This document shows, one piece after another, positions 27,555 through 36,557 of a stretch of 64,000 bases of DNA. A program made the position numbers and the translations under genes. The notes below the pieces were generated by a model, which saw nothing but the letters and a program-made list of their open reading frames with translations, was not told the origin of the DNA and did no database searches. Source of the stretch: JBBQVS01 sp963792705 (lineage in GTDB: Bacteria > Chloroflexota > Ktedonobacteria > Ktedonobacterales > Ktedonobacteraceae); NCBI GenBank assembly GCA_963792705.1, contig CAWBXD010000007.1, positions 62,001 through 126,000 on the forward strand, given 5' to 3'. Position 1 is the stretch's first letter. Each line of letters opens with the position of its first letter.

Positions 27555-28301
27555 ATGAGTGTTTATAAAATCTATGCTTTTTTGTACAATCAGATCTTTG
27601 TCATTATCGAGTGTCGCAACATGGTAAGAATTTTCTAACCATACAATCTGCTTATCTTGACTGGACAATTTTTGTAGAATGTGCTCGGCATTCATGGGCG
27701 GCACAACATGGTCCTCGCGTGAGACGATGATAAGCGCGGGACAGGTGATACGCGGTAGAAGATCATCTGTAACTTTTGTCAACGCAAAAAGTTCTTTGAG
27801 TGTTGGCACAGGCACAACAGGATAGGCAAGTTCTTTTACATCAGGGGCTTTAATGTCGCTACCTATGCCTTGTACTTCGACGGGTCCATTTGCCATATAG
27901 ACAAGTGATGCTAGATCAGGATTGTTACTAGAGATCAGGGCATTAATAGGAATAATACCCTTGAATACGCCAGGATATTGTCCCGCCATATATAACGTGA
28001 GCGTTCCCCCCATCGATAGACCAGTCACAAATAGCGTATCGCAGCGTTCCTGAAGCCATGCCATTGCCTGTTCCAGGTCTTTAATCCAATCACTAGCAGT
28101 ACTCGTTGCCATATCAGCAGGAGTCGTACCATGTCCTTTAAGACGCGGCAAGGCAACGGTGAAACCAGCCTTCGCAAGTCCCTCAGCATAATAACACATG
28201 CTTTGAGGATTGCCAGTGTAACCATGTGATATTAACACTCCGACCTTGCCATTCTCAGCGTAAAATGGCTCCGCACCTGGTAGTATATCTGTTTCGCTCA
28301 T
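27549..28301 (-). CDS. Alpha/beta hydrolase, carboxylesterase (Est30-like)
   Basis: 250-residue esterase/lipase. The nucleophile is Ser96 in GLSMGG, the acid is the Asp of SREDHVVP near 200 and the base the His of NSYHVATLD near 231, with the oxyanion segment SHGYTGNPQSM. The size and motif order match the Est30 carboxylesterase / monoglyceride lipase group. The physiological ester is unknown. AAAGGAG precedes the ATG. Confidence 0.9.
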   Translation of the reverse strand: MSETDILPGAEPFYAENGKVGVLISHGYTGNPQSMCYYAEGLAKAGFTVALPRLKGHGTTPADMATSTASDWIKDLEQAMAWLQERCDTLFVTGLSMGGTLTLYMAGQYPGVFKGIIPINALISSNNPDLASLVYMANGPVEVQGIGSDIKAPDVKELAYPVVPVPTLKELFALTKVTDDLLPRITCPALIIVSREDHVVPPMNAEHILQKLSSQDKQIVWLENSYHVATLDNDKDLIVQKSIDFINTHK

Positions 28302-28472
28302 TCCAAAATCTCCTTTGATTATAATTTACCTGTTTACAACTCCGGCTTTCATTATACCGCGTTTTCATTGGTTGGATTGTATCGTGTTGCGTCTATCCTG
28401 GACTTCGTGTAAGATAGCAGCAATCTGTTGAGAAAATAACCGTCATTGACAAGAAAGATAGAGGACCATTCT

Positions 28473-28808
28473 ATGGAAACAATCTCACTTGAATTTATTT
28501 CTGATACAAAAGAGCACCTCAAAACCCTTGAGCGTCAACTTAAACATATTCATGGTGTGCATGTTGACCTCGTAGAGCCACGCGACACTACAGCACCAGC
28601 ACTTGTCGGCATCGCCATTAACGAAAATGGACCTGAGACGGCGCAGAGCGTAGCACAAACGCTCCATACTTTCCTGCACGAGGGGCAGAGTGTGCAAGGT
28701 CAAAAGAAAATCTACCTTGTCACGATTGAGGGAGAACGTGTAGACATCGAAAATCTGCCTGTTGAAGACATTTATAAGATCATCACTACAGCACAAGAAG
28801 GTCAGTAG
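28473..28808 (+). CDS. Small uncharacterised alpha/beta protein (possible EACC1-like)
   Basis: 111 residues: a strand (TISLEFIS), a Leu-rich helix, a strand (GVHVDLVEP), a helix spanning ETAQSVAQTLHTFL and a final strand pair with a Gly-Glu turn (IYLVTIEGERVDIENLP). The order and size recall the effector-associated component EACC1 of bacterial conflict systems, but I cannot confirm this by eye and no effector gene is adjacent. Start ATG 28473 follows AGAGGA; an in-frame start nine codons earlier lacks a ribosome site. DinB follows after 8 bases, so the two are likely cotranscribed. Confidence 0.7.
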   Translation: METISLEFISDTKEHLKTLERQLKHIHGVHVDLVEPRDTTAPALVGIAINENGPETAQSVAQTLHTFLHEGQSVQGQKKIYLVTIEGERVDIENLPVEDIYKIITTAQEGQ

Positions 28809-28816
28809 AGGCAGGT

Positions 28817-29284
28817 ATGCAAACAGAACAGGCGAGACTAGCTGCCCAGCTTCGAGAGGTGCCAGCAACCTTTCGTAATGTGCTACGGCTAGATGATGAG
28901 CATGCAATACGTCATCGTCCTGCTTCAGGCGAATGGTCAGCGATAGAGGTGCTTGGTCATATGATTGACAAGATGCGACATTGGTCTCATCGTGTGGAGC
29001 GCGTGTGGCATGAAGCGCGACCACTGTTACCTGGATACGATCAAGATGCAGAGGTTCGGCAGCATGATTATCAAAACGCCGACCCTGTAGTGCTGCTAAA
29101 GGACTTACAACAGCAATGCGAACACTTCGCGGCCCTTGTTGAGTCGATTCCCTTTTCAGCACTACAGCGGAACGGCATTCATGGAGAAAACGGACCGATG
29201 ACACTGCTACAGTGTATTCAAGCACCTCTAAACTCTGTACCAGAACATCTTGCACAACTCCATGCAGCACAAACATCTGCATAA
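28817..29284 (+). CDS. DinB-like four-helix metalloprotein
   Basis: 155 residues, DinB/YfiT fold. The family core RPASGEWSAIEVLGHMIDKMRHW supplies the first metal His (GHM), and a late PEHLAQLH contributes the last His. Members include thiol transferases and mycothiol- or bacillithiol-dependent enzymes; many have unknown activity. It follows the small alpha/beta protein by 8 bases with GAGGCAGGT as ribosome site. Confidence 0.83.
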   Translation: MQTEQARLAAQLREVPATFRNVLRLDDEHAIRHRPASGEWSAIEVLGHMIDKMRHWSHRVERVWHEARPLLPGYDQDAEVRQHDYQNADPVVLLKDLQQQCEHFAALVESIPFSALQRNGIHGENGPMTLLQCIQAPLNSVPEHLAQLHAAQTSA

Positions 29285-29387
29285 CCTTGTGCATAAGAAT
29301 ACATAGTGGAATTGCATCCTGAGCGATACTGTTCTATCATATAGAAAATATATTCAATAGTATGGAACATGATAAAAGGGATATGGT

Positions 29388-30383
29388 ATGGCTCAGGATT
29401 TCGGACTGCAAGAGGACGATGGGGGAAAACTTTACTTTTTAACCGAGCGCAAGCTGTATGAACTTGTCTATAAATGGATAAATGTGCGTGACGAACTTGG
29501 CGATATACAGCCGAAAGAGTTTTGGATACCACAGTTTCTTGGTCCACTACAAGAACTGTCTTTCAGGGGTGGGGAACTGATGAAGATGGTAAAGGATGCG
29601 CGTATGGCTCGTGCGGTCGTAATTTCTGTCGCATCCTCCTCTCAATCACAGGATATAGCTGAGGAAGAGATGCGGCGTGTCGAGACCAGTGATGGTGAAC
29701 TACCCATCTCGCTCGTATTCATTTTACCTTCACATACATCACCCGAAACTCCACGAAAGACGACAGGAGGACTGCAAGATCGTGCAGCAGGCGGCTTCCC
29801 ACGTACACTACCTGATGTCGCAGGTGTGGTTGGACGTGAACATGCTGAACAGTACGATGTGATTGAGGTTGATAAGACGTGGGGTACTTCTGTCGAAGCG
29901 GAGACACAACTTTCCTATAAGCAAGCCGTTGACCAAGCACAAACATTTGAGGATGCACTAATTTTTCGCTATTACGGCGAGGCTATTCAACCGTCGGGGA
30001 AGAAGCGCGATACGCTGGAGTGGCTCAATCCACAGTTCCTGCCCTGGCAAGAAACATTAGGTTTCTTCTTTCGTGGTCTGTACTTTGAGACTACGAATGT
30101 AATAGAGGTTCCAGGAGAACAAGGTTCCGAACAGGTACCAGCAGAAATCTATCTCGCGACCACATTTCAGGTTGAGCGCGACGGACGTAGTGTGAACAGT
30201 TACCGCCCATTTGGACGCCGAGAAGATGCTATTGCATGGATAAATAGCACCACGCACGTAAAAGCAAGCGTGACACGCCTGGTGCCGGACCCTGGTAGCA
30301 CAAATTGGTTTGTGTTAAGCGACCTGCAAAACCTCAATCCTCTTGGTTATAAAACTTTAGGTGAGGTGGAGTGGTTAAACTAA
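29388..30383 (+). CDS. Hypothetical soluble protein
   Basis: 331 residues, no family that I recognise. It is acidic, soluble, with no signal or membrane segment. A helical first ~75 residues (LYELVYKWINVRDEL) are followed by a strand-rich part containing VVISVASSSQS and LPISLVFILP, and a C-terminal mixed region. AAAAGGG precedes the ATG and a perfect hairpin follows the stop, so it is probably a single-gene unit. Confidence 0.7.
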   Translation: MAQDFGLQEDDGGKLYFLTERKLYELVYKWINVRDELGDIQPKEFWIPQFLGPLQELSFRGGELMKMVKDARMARAVVISVASSSQSQDIAEEEMRRVETSDGELPISLVFILPSHTSPETPRKTTGGLQDRAAGGFPRTLPDVAGVVGREHAEQYDVIEVDKTWGTSVEAETQLSYKQAVDQAQTFEDALIFRYYGEAIQPSGKKRDTLEWLNPQFLPWQETLGFFFRGLYFETTNVIEVPGEQGSEQVPAEIYLATTFQVERDGRSVNSYRPFGRREDAIAWINSTTHVKASVTRLVPDPGSTNWFVLSDLQNLNPLGYKTLGEVEWLN

Positions 30384-30388
30384 GTCTC

Positions 30389-30443
30389 TACATAGAAAAG
30401 GTGCTAGCAAAATCTGTGATTTTGCTAGCACCTTTTCTATGTA
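30389..30443. terminator. Perfect 26-bp hairpin between convergent genes
   Basis: Arms 30389-30414 and 30418-30443, starting TACATAGAAAAGGTGCTAGC, three-base loop. The arm ends CCTTTTCTATG, giving a short T-run inside the stem. It separates two convergent genes. Confidence 0.75.
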
Positions 30444-30447
30444 CAAG

Positions 30448-31434
30448 CTATGACTGGAAAGCTGTCATAGGCGCGAAGCCTGAACCATTATTATGCATGA
30501 CAAAGTTTGCGGTTGTCTGACGGAAAAGGAGATCGGTGTCCCCTTGTATGTGGACAATAATATCAGGTTTGTTGTCGCCATTCACGTCTTTCACTTCTAA
30601 CGTGACGACCGCTTTATCCGCGTCGGTCCACAGCAGATGCGGTCCTGGAAAGGCCTTCGCATGTGTGATATCGCCACCGGGTAGTTCAATCACATCAATA
30701 TTGCCGTGCAGATTCATTGCGACAAAGTGCGTGGGCGATGTTATCGAGTCATGGTCTCCTACCACAGCTTCCAAATGAGAAGTGCGAGTTGTGCTACCAT
30801 AAGCCCAATTGTTGTACATGCCTCTGCCACCCGTCCATGCCGTGTACAAAAGCAGGTAGCAAGCAATGGTAATCATCAGGGTAACACCCGTTGGAACAAG
30901 CCAATGATATTGCCTTTTCTGATTTTGCGATGTAGGTCTTGCTGCCCTTAGCTGTTGGCTAGACTGCTTTGTGACTGCCCTTGGTTGCGTCGTTTGCCGC
31001 ACCGCTTCTCTTGCTTGCGTCGATTGACGCAGAGCATCTCTTGACTGAGATGGCTGTCGTACAGCTTCTCTGGCCTGCGTCGATTGACGTATGGCGTTCC
31101 TGGGTTGCGTTGGCTGTCTTACTGCTATAGATTGTTGGGTTGGTTGTTTTTGTGGTGCTAAACGGTTGCTAGGTTGTCTTGTAGGTGTTGCATAGCTTCC
31201 CGTTTGTCTTTGTTTTATCTTTGGTTCAAGCGTGATAATACCTTGCGTATCATACTCGACACCTGCACGTGTCACGTCTTCATCAGACATTGCGTCTGTC
31301 GTTGGTGCAAATCGTGCTGGGTTCGTGCGAGGCACACGTCTGGGCGTACTTGGATAGCGTGTATCAACGTCGTCTAGCTGGTTGAGATGGTCATCATGCC
31401 CATCTCTGCGTTGGGGCGGTCGTTGCATGGGCAT
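30448..31434 (-). CDS. Membrane-anchored protein with ten-residue tandem repeats and VCBS/FG-GAP-like ectodomain
   Basis: 328 residues. The N-terminal cytoplasmic half is basic and disordered, with about five tandem ten-residue repeats of the form RQ(P/S)(T/S)Q(A/P/S)R(E/D/N)A(V/I/L) at roughly 110-160. One membrane helix follows (VPTGVTLMITIACYLLLYTAW, about 180-200), then an outside domain with a DVNGDNKPDIIV calcium-binding-like loop typical of VCBS/FG-GAP repeats. A surface or envelope role is inferred. The start is uncertain: ATG 31434, ATG 31428 or ATG 31455. Confidence 0.72.
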   Translation of the reverse strand: MPMQRPPQRRDGHDDHLNQLDDVDTRYPSTPRRVPRTNPARFAPTTDAMSDEDVTRAGVEYDTQGIITLEPKIKQRQTGSYATPTRQPSNRLAPQKQPTQQSIAVRQPTQPRNAIRQSTQAREAVRQPSQSRDALRQSTQAREAVRQTTQPRAVTKQSSQQLRAARPTSQNQKRQYHWLVPTGVTLMITIACYLLLYTAWTGGRGMYNNWAYGSTTRTSHLEAVVGDHDSITSPTHFVAMNLHGNIDVIELPGGDITHAKAFPGPHLLWTDADKAVVTLEVKDVNGDNKPDIIVHIQGDTDLLFRQTTANFVMHNNGSGFAPMTAFQS

Positions 31435-31698
31435 AAACAGTATGTTTCCTTTCATTCTTATTTATAGTACGTTTAAGAACAGTTTTTGTTGTCACTTCAA
31501 CAGTAGACATAAAAAAGAGAGTGTATATCGACTACAGGCCACGACAAAATATGTTATAAATGGCGGGAGAAGCATTGAGGGATGAGCAATTGTGTTGCAC
31601 ATTTTTAAACCACAAGAAGAATGCATCTTTTACTATTATACAAAGTATAACAAATATTAGCTTAAAAACATTCCAGCAGCTATAATAAATCAGACTAT

Positions 31699-33087
31699 TC
31701 ATGCCGTGACGTAGTGCCAGAGCAATGAACCATTTCTGGTATGAAGAGCATTGATGCTTCCATCCTGTAAGGCAAGTAAAAAGAGGTTATCTACAGCTAT
31801 CGGCACCCAATTTAAAGTAGGTGTGGAATTATATGATGCAGTATAATGCCAACGTGTAGCTCCATTACTAGTACCTAATGCGATTATATTATCTGTATTT
31901 CCAATGAGCGTGACAAGATAGACCATGCTACTCGTAACCGTTGTTGTCACAAAAGTGACTTTTTGTTCTGTGTGCTGCCAGAGTTTGGCACCATTACTCG
32001 CACTTAGTGCGTAAACACTTCCCGTTTGATTTCCAACATACACGACTCCACTCATTACGGCCATCGAAGGAGCAACAGAGGGAATATGTGAGGAAATGTG
32101 CCATAGGGTAAAGCCATTGTTAGCTTGTAGTGCATACATACTTCCATCAAGCGTACTTACATAGATAACACCATCAGTACCTAACATTGTCGCCCCTGCA
32201 AACAAAAACTGTGCCGGATTATGCCAGAGCAAAGACCCGTTGCTTGTGCGTACCGTATCGAGGCTTCCATCTTCTAAGAGCAGGTATAATATGCCATTCA
32301 CCATAACTGGAAGCGAGGAACCAAACGTGAGCTTTGCCTTATACTGCCACAAAGTGGAACCATTGTTGGCTCGCAACGCATGTACCATCCCATCCTGGGT
32401 ACATACGTAGACGACTCCATTCAACACAAATGGTGCCTCGACTAATCCTGGGTAGATAATCTTGTGCCAGAGCAAAGAGCCATCACGTGCATGGAACGCA
32501 AAACTCTCTATTTCAGTACTAACAAAAATCTCCTGACCGCTGACCGTTAACCGAAAAAGCGTTGGAGCTTCAACAGGAAATATCTGGGACCAGAGCAGAA
32601 CACCATTGCTTGTATGCAATGCATTGAGCGATAGGGAAAGAGCATTGTTCACAGTCGTGACCGAGGCGATATACATCACCCCGTTCATGACTGCCGACTC
32701 GTCACCTGCTTCTTTTAGCTTCTGACGCCAAACAAGGGAACCACTATTGATCCGAACATCAGTCACGGTTCCATCTTTCGACGTAACATAAGCATTTTCA
32801 CCAGAAACAGACAGAACTACTGTACTATAGGCTGACGGAGGAAGGGCTGTTTGTGAAACTCTTCCCTTTTTTTCTAATGGACGTGGTATGCTCACCAGGA
32901 CGAACACGACAAGAAGTGCTATTCCTATAATCACGCCCAACGTTCTCCACGTATACATGCGAAATGAAGACGAGGCACGATGTAGCAAATATCTTTTTGG
33001 AGTTTCCCCACTCTCATCATGCAAATCCAGATCGGTAATCTCGATCTCGGCATCGCTCATGCTATCTTCAGGTTCAAAGTTGTTCAA
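31699..33087 (-). CDS. Membrane-anchored PQQ-like beta-propeller protein
   Basis: About 462 residues. A short acidic N-terminus is followed by one membrane helix (GVIIGIALLVVFVLVSI), then seven or eight PQQ-like blades, each with a pattern such as NGVVYVCTQDGMVHALRANN then GSTLW. The blades form an outer-face propeller like BamB or PQQ dehydrogenases, but cofactor-binding residues cannot be assigned, so I read it as a non-catalytic scaffold. Start taken as TTG 33087 with GAGGAAG six bases upstream; ATG 33060 is an alternative. Confidence 0.8.
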   Translation of the reverse strand: MNNFEPEDSMSDAEIEITDLDLHDESGETPKRYLLHRASSSFRMYTWRTLGVIIGIALLVVFVLVSIPRPLEKKGRVSQTALPPSAYSTVVLSVSGENAYVTSKDGTVTDVRINSGSLVWRQKLKEAGDESAVMNGVMYIASVTTVNNALSLSLNALHTSNGVLLWSQIFPVEAPTLFRLTVSGQEIFVSTEIESFAFHARDGSLLWHKIIYPGLVEAPFVLNGVVYVCTQDGMVHALRANNGSTLWQYKAKLTFGSSLPVMVNGILYLLLEDGSLDTVRTSNGSLLWHNPAQFLFAGATMLGTDGVIYVSTLDGSMYALQANNGFTLWHISSHIPSVAPSMAVMSGVVYVGNQTGSVYALSASNGAKLWQHTEQKVTFVTTTVTSSMVYLVTLIGNTDNIIALGTSNGATRWHYTASYNSTPTLNWVPIAVDNLFLLALQDGSINALHTRNGSLLWHYVTA

Positions 33088-33160
33088 TACACACTTCCTC
33101 TGCACTATTCCTACTATCTTACCCTATGTCCTCTTGCCACGACAAGAAATGACCTCTATC

Positions 33161-33250
33161 TGTAGGGACCAATTCATCGCGTCCTTGTGCCCCATCTACA
33201 AACGTCGGGGAACATTCTTTGTTGCCGACAAGGACGCGATGATTGATGCA
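33161..33250. repeat. Palindromic element, family A, copy 4, right end truncated
   Basis: Left end 33161-33187 starts TGTAGGGACCAATTCATCGC; the right arm (33228 onward, ACAAGGACGCGATGAT) matches for about 16 bases and then stops short of its TCGGTCCCTACA end, running directly into the family C element. Confidence 0.7.
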
Positions 33251-33263
33251 TCCACCACGTTTG

Positions 33264-33313
33264 CATTCCCTCAGTAGGGGCAGCAATTGATTGCTGCCCC
33301 TACTGAGGGAATG
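33264..33313. repeat. Palindromic element, family C, solo hairpin
   Basis: Perfect 24-bp arms (33264-33287 and 33290-33313) with a two-base centre, containing AGTAGGGGCAGCAATT. The same leading sequence TATCCACCACGTTTGCA precedes the larger family C copy at 55094, so the two are related. A solo right end of family A (CCCTACAGATATCCGT) lies at 33377-33392. Together these repeats fill most of the 480 bases upstream of the flavoprotein gene. Confidence 0.75.
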
Positions 33314-33574
33314 GCCGTATTCGGTTGTCAATGTTCATCGGGCAAAGGTATCCATAGTAGTTTGTTAAAACGCATACCCTACAGATATCCGTCACGTCAA
33401 GATTGGTAGAGTACTATTACACGGCGTCTCCGCCGCGTTTGTCGTATAGTAGGGGGAAGACCCTAGCCGCGATAAAGGCAGTGGTCGTCCCGTGTAAGAA
33501 AGTGCTGACACATCAAGTTTGACAATATAGCAAGGTAAGTAGTATGTCTCTTGTTAGTGCAAAAGGATTATTAA

Positions 33575-34870
33575 ATGCTCTCACCCATCCCACAAAAAGA
33601 TGATAATTGTTATGATGTTGTTGTCGTTGGGGCAAGCTTCGCTGGCCTAAGTTTTGCCAGCGTTGGGGCGGCCTTAGGGTTGCGCGTGCTTGTACTAGAA
33701 CGAGATGCGACCATTGGCGGTGTTGTGCGTACAACGGGCGTTTTCTTCAACGATGTGCTCGACATTCTCGATGTGCCAAATCGTTACCTGATAAACGCGG
33801 TTCGGCGTATTCATGTGCAAGCACCAGACCAGACACCCCTTACCATAAGCTCACAGGCATATCGTTTCTATATGGCTGATGTGCCAGGGGTATTACAATG
33901 GATGGCTGAGCAAGCGGAGCAACGTGGCGCGGAGATACGTTGTGGTGTAAAATTCCAGTCTGCAACACGTGAAAATAATAGCATTATGCAGCTCTCTCTG
34001 ACTCATGCATCACAACCTGGAAACGATGAGACTATCGCTACACGTTTCTTGATTGGTGCGGATGGCACACGTTCGCAGGTCGCACGGAGTTTTGGATTAG
34101 AGCAGAATACACGCTATCTCGCGGGTGCGGAATGGCTCATTGACAATGTTCCACTTGATGGTGAGACGTTTTATCTTGTGATGGACCAACAACTCGCCCC
34201 TGGTTATTGTGTGTGGTTAGCTCCACATGGCTCTATCACCGCGCTAGGTGTGGCAGGTCATCCACGCACATTCAGCCCAACAGCCTCGCTAAAAGTCGCG
34301 CAAACACTTTTTCAGGATGTTGCCGATCTTAGCGATATGCATGTTGTTGAACGCAAAGCTGGCACGATACCAACGGGTGGACGCTTAAAGCGAGTCTATC
34401 GCGATGATGAGTTGGGACGTGTTCTGCTGTTGGGTGACGCTGCTGGTCTATGTGGTGCCGCGACGGGCGGTGGTATTTATCCAGCCCTGATAAGTGGACG
34501 GCTCGCCGCACATGCGGTCGCGAGTGAGGTCTTGAATCACGAACGTGGAGCGGTCAAGTCGTATTTGCAAAACCTCTCACATGCAAATCGCCTGGGTGAT
34601 TACTTGCGTATCGAGGATTGGTTGCGCTGGGTGCTCGATAGTATGCACTCGAATAATGATATTGGCATGCTCTACGGACTGTTCCAATCGGAAGAGGGAC
34701 GCCAGGTGCTGCAAAAAGCATTGCTAGGTGTGCCAATTATTGGCATGGATAGCAGCTTTTTCTCGCTCATGCGGAGCTTGCTTGGGAAACATCCTCGCAT
34801 CTATCGCTCAGCGTTTCATGCTTTAGGCAAGCGGGTTGGTTTGGAAGTACAAAAAGTGACAGGACGGTAA
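33575..34870 (+). CDS. FAD-dependent oxidoreductase, geranylgeranyl reductase family
   Basis: 431 residues. The N-terminal Rossmann dinucleotide fold reads VVVVGASFAGLSFASVGAALG followed by VLERD; the second FAD contact is RVLLLGDAAGLCGAATGGGI near residue 285. This is the geranylgeranyl-reductase-like class, which saturates isoprenoid chains or hydroxylates related lipids. The next gene, 10 bases downstream, is a polyprenol-type glycosyltransferase, so a role in isoprenoid-lipid modification is reasonable but inferred. AAGGA precedes the ATG. Confidence 0.85.
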   Translation: MLSPIPQKDDNCYDVVVVGASFAGLSFASVGAALGLRVLVLERDATIGGVVRTTGVFFNDVLDILDVPNRYLINAVRRIHVQAPDQTPLTISSQAYRFYMADVPGVLQWMAEQAEQRGAEIRCGVKFQSATRENNSIMQLSLTHASQPGNDETIATRFLIGADGTRSQVARSFGLEQNTRYLAGAEWLIDNVPLDGETFYLVMDQQLAPGYCVWLAPHGSITALGVAGHPRTFSPTASLKVAQTLFQDVADLSDMHVVERKAGTIPTGGRLKRVYRDDELGRVLLLGDAAGLCGAATGGGIYPALISGRLAAHAVASEVLNHERGAVKSYLQNLSHANRLGDYLRIEDWLRWVLDSMHSNNDIGMLYGLFQSEEGRQVLQKALLGVPIIGMDSSFFSLMRSLLGKHPRIYRSAFHALGKRVGLEVQKVTGR

Positions 34871-34879
34871 CATTGCTAT

Positions 34880-36286
34880 ATGTACTCTAAAAGAAATGTC
34901 TTTGTAGTACTTTGTATTCTTCTCTGTGTTTTGGTTGCACTCTATCTTGTGCTAGCTCAGTTCGCGCAACCACACGATGCGTTTATTCCCCCTTTTCTGC
35001 TTCTATGGATACTGTGCTTTCTTCCCTATATAGGAGCATGTATTCTTGTGCTACGCGCACCTCCATCCGTGAGACGTTGGCGTGTGGCTGAAGTTGGGCT
35101 TATCCTGCTCGGTGCGCTCGTATTTCGTGTTCTATTGTTACCACAGGTTCCTTGGTTATCGCGTGACTCGTGGCGCTATCTCTGGGATGCTCGCGTCATT
35201 TTGCACGGCTATAGTCCATATGTATATGCGCCAGAGACGCCTTTGCTCAAGCCGCTTCGTGATGCACTTATTTATGGACATAGTGGCTTTCTTGACGTAC
35301 CAACAGTTTACCCACCTGTCGCGGAAGGCACCTATGTACTCAGTTATCTGCTGGCACCAAGCAATTTGTTTGTATTGAAAGCTATCTTTCTCAGCTTCGA
35401 TATGCTCACGTGTGTAGGGCTTGCCTTGCTGTTGCTACAACGCGGCATAGACCCACGACGTATGATACTCTACGCATGGTGTCCGCTTCCAATTGTTGAG
35501 TTTGCCATCGAAGGACATGTTGACGCGATGGTGGGTGCATTTCTTATACTTACTCTACTCTGTGCAAGCAAGCAAAATAGTGCAATCGGTTGGCGTATTC
35601 TGCTTGGTGTACTTATCGCATGTGCAACGCTTACCAAACTGTACCCACTTATCTTGCTTGCGGTTGTCGTTACACGAAGACGTGATTGGGTTATCGCGTT
35701 CGCCTGTTTTGTGACGATAGGGCTTGCCTATCTGCCCTTCATCTTGTTAGGACATGGGCAAGTGCTTGGCTTTTTCTCGACCTATGCCAGTGAACAACGT
35801 CAGAATGCAGGCGTAGTACCTTTAAGCATTCACCTGTTCATGTACAACGTGTTGCATCAGAGCGACCACACTACCGTGCTTGTGCAGTATGTAGTAGATG
35901 TACTTCTGGTTGGCTCCATTACTGTGTGGATGTTCTTCTTGCGAAAGCGTGAACGCATTAGTATAGAGGCAGCAACGTTGATCTTGATTGGCATTGTTTA
36001 CGCCGTATCAACACATATTTTTCCCTGGTATACTACCGTATTGCTTCTCTTTGTACCGCTCCTTCTTGGACCATTACGAACATCCAAAGGATTAAATGGC
36101 AAAAGTGTTGCAGTCATGGGTGTCTGGTATTTTGTCTGTACCTCGCTCACAGCATATTTTTTCCGTTCAACGCTGGATTGGACAATTTACTATATCTTTG
36201 TCTACTGTGTAACGCTACTTTTACTTGCAGTAGGTATTGGCTACATAATCAATAATTACAGGTTTGCAAAAGAACGTACTGCATGA
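34880..36286 (+). CDS. GT-C fold membrane glycosyltransferase (mannosyltransferase-like)
   Basis: 468 residues with about eleven membrane helices. The first outside loop has SRDSWRYLWDARVILHGYSPY with acidic catalytic-type residues, as in polyprenol-phosphate-dependent mannosyltransferases (DUF2029/GT87-like). It would add a sugar to an envelope lipid or glycan from a lipid-linked donor. It follows the flavoprotein by 10 bases and likely shares its transcript. No clear ribosome site, consistent with coupled translation. Confidence 0.8.
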   Translation: MYSKRNVFVVLCILLCVLVALYLVLAQFAQPHDAFIPPFLLLWILCFLPYIGACILVLRAPPSVRRWRVAEVGLILLGALVFRVLLLPQVPWLSRDSWRYLWDARVILHGYSPYVYAPETPLLKPLRDALIYGHSGFLDVPTVYPPVAEGTYVLSYLLAPSNLFVLKAIFLSFDMLTCVGLALLLLQRGIDPRRMILYAWCPLPIVEFAIEGHVDAMVGAFLILTLLCASKQNSAIGWRILLGVLIACATLTKLYPLILLAVVVTRRRDWVIAFACFVTIGLAYLPFILLGHGQVLGFFSTYASEQRQNAGVVPLSIHLFMYNVLHQSDHTTVLVQYVVDVLLVGSITVWMFFLRKRERISIEAATLILIGIVYAVSTHIFPWYTTVLLLFVPLLLGPLRTSKGLNGKSVAVMGVWYFVCTSLTAYFFRSTLDWTIYYIFVYCVTLLLLAVGIGYIINNYRFAKERTA

Positions 36287-36381
36287 CGTGTAAACATTTG
36301 GTAGAGATAAATTACCAATGAATGGGGTGTAATGAATGAGTTAGACCCCTACTAGTCTGTCAATCTTGGATTGAAGGATGT

Positions 36382-36503
36382 CGTAGGGACCCGATTGATC
36401 GCGTCCGAGGCGCAATTCATTGCGCGAGTTCCCTTGGTTACGCGTGATGTAGAGAACTCGTCCAATGAATCGGGCGTGGACGCCATGCATGTGGTCCCTG
36501 CGA
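36382..36503. repeat. Palindromic element, A/B hybrid, copy 5
   Basis: The left end carries the family A type (TAGGGACCCGATTGATCGCG) and the right end the family B type (GGACGCCATGCATGTGGTCC). Outer flanks continue the family B outer arm (left TCAATCTTGGATTGA, right ATTAAGGTTGGTAAG). The centre has GAGTTCCC and GAACTCG arms. It lies just upstream of the molybdoenzyme gene. Confidence 0.75.
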
Positions 36504-36557
36504 ATTTATCACATTAAGGTTGGTAAGCTATTACTTGTCGAAGGGAATAATAGAATT

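Noticed and set aside
28485..29294. Leftward 269-codon open frame opposite the small protein and DinB genes
   Set aside because: The forward frames have family motifs and ribosome sites; the reverse frame has neither.
33411..33460. Short GC-rich palindromic stretch (GGCGTCTCCGCCGCG) as an RNA gene
   Set aside because: No recognisable RNA fold or family; likely a remnant of repeat sequence.
36465..36557. Upstream extension of the molybdoenzyme frame
   Set aside because: It translates the palindromic element (the same peptide appears wherever the element is read in this phase); ATG 36558 has a ribosome site.
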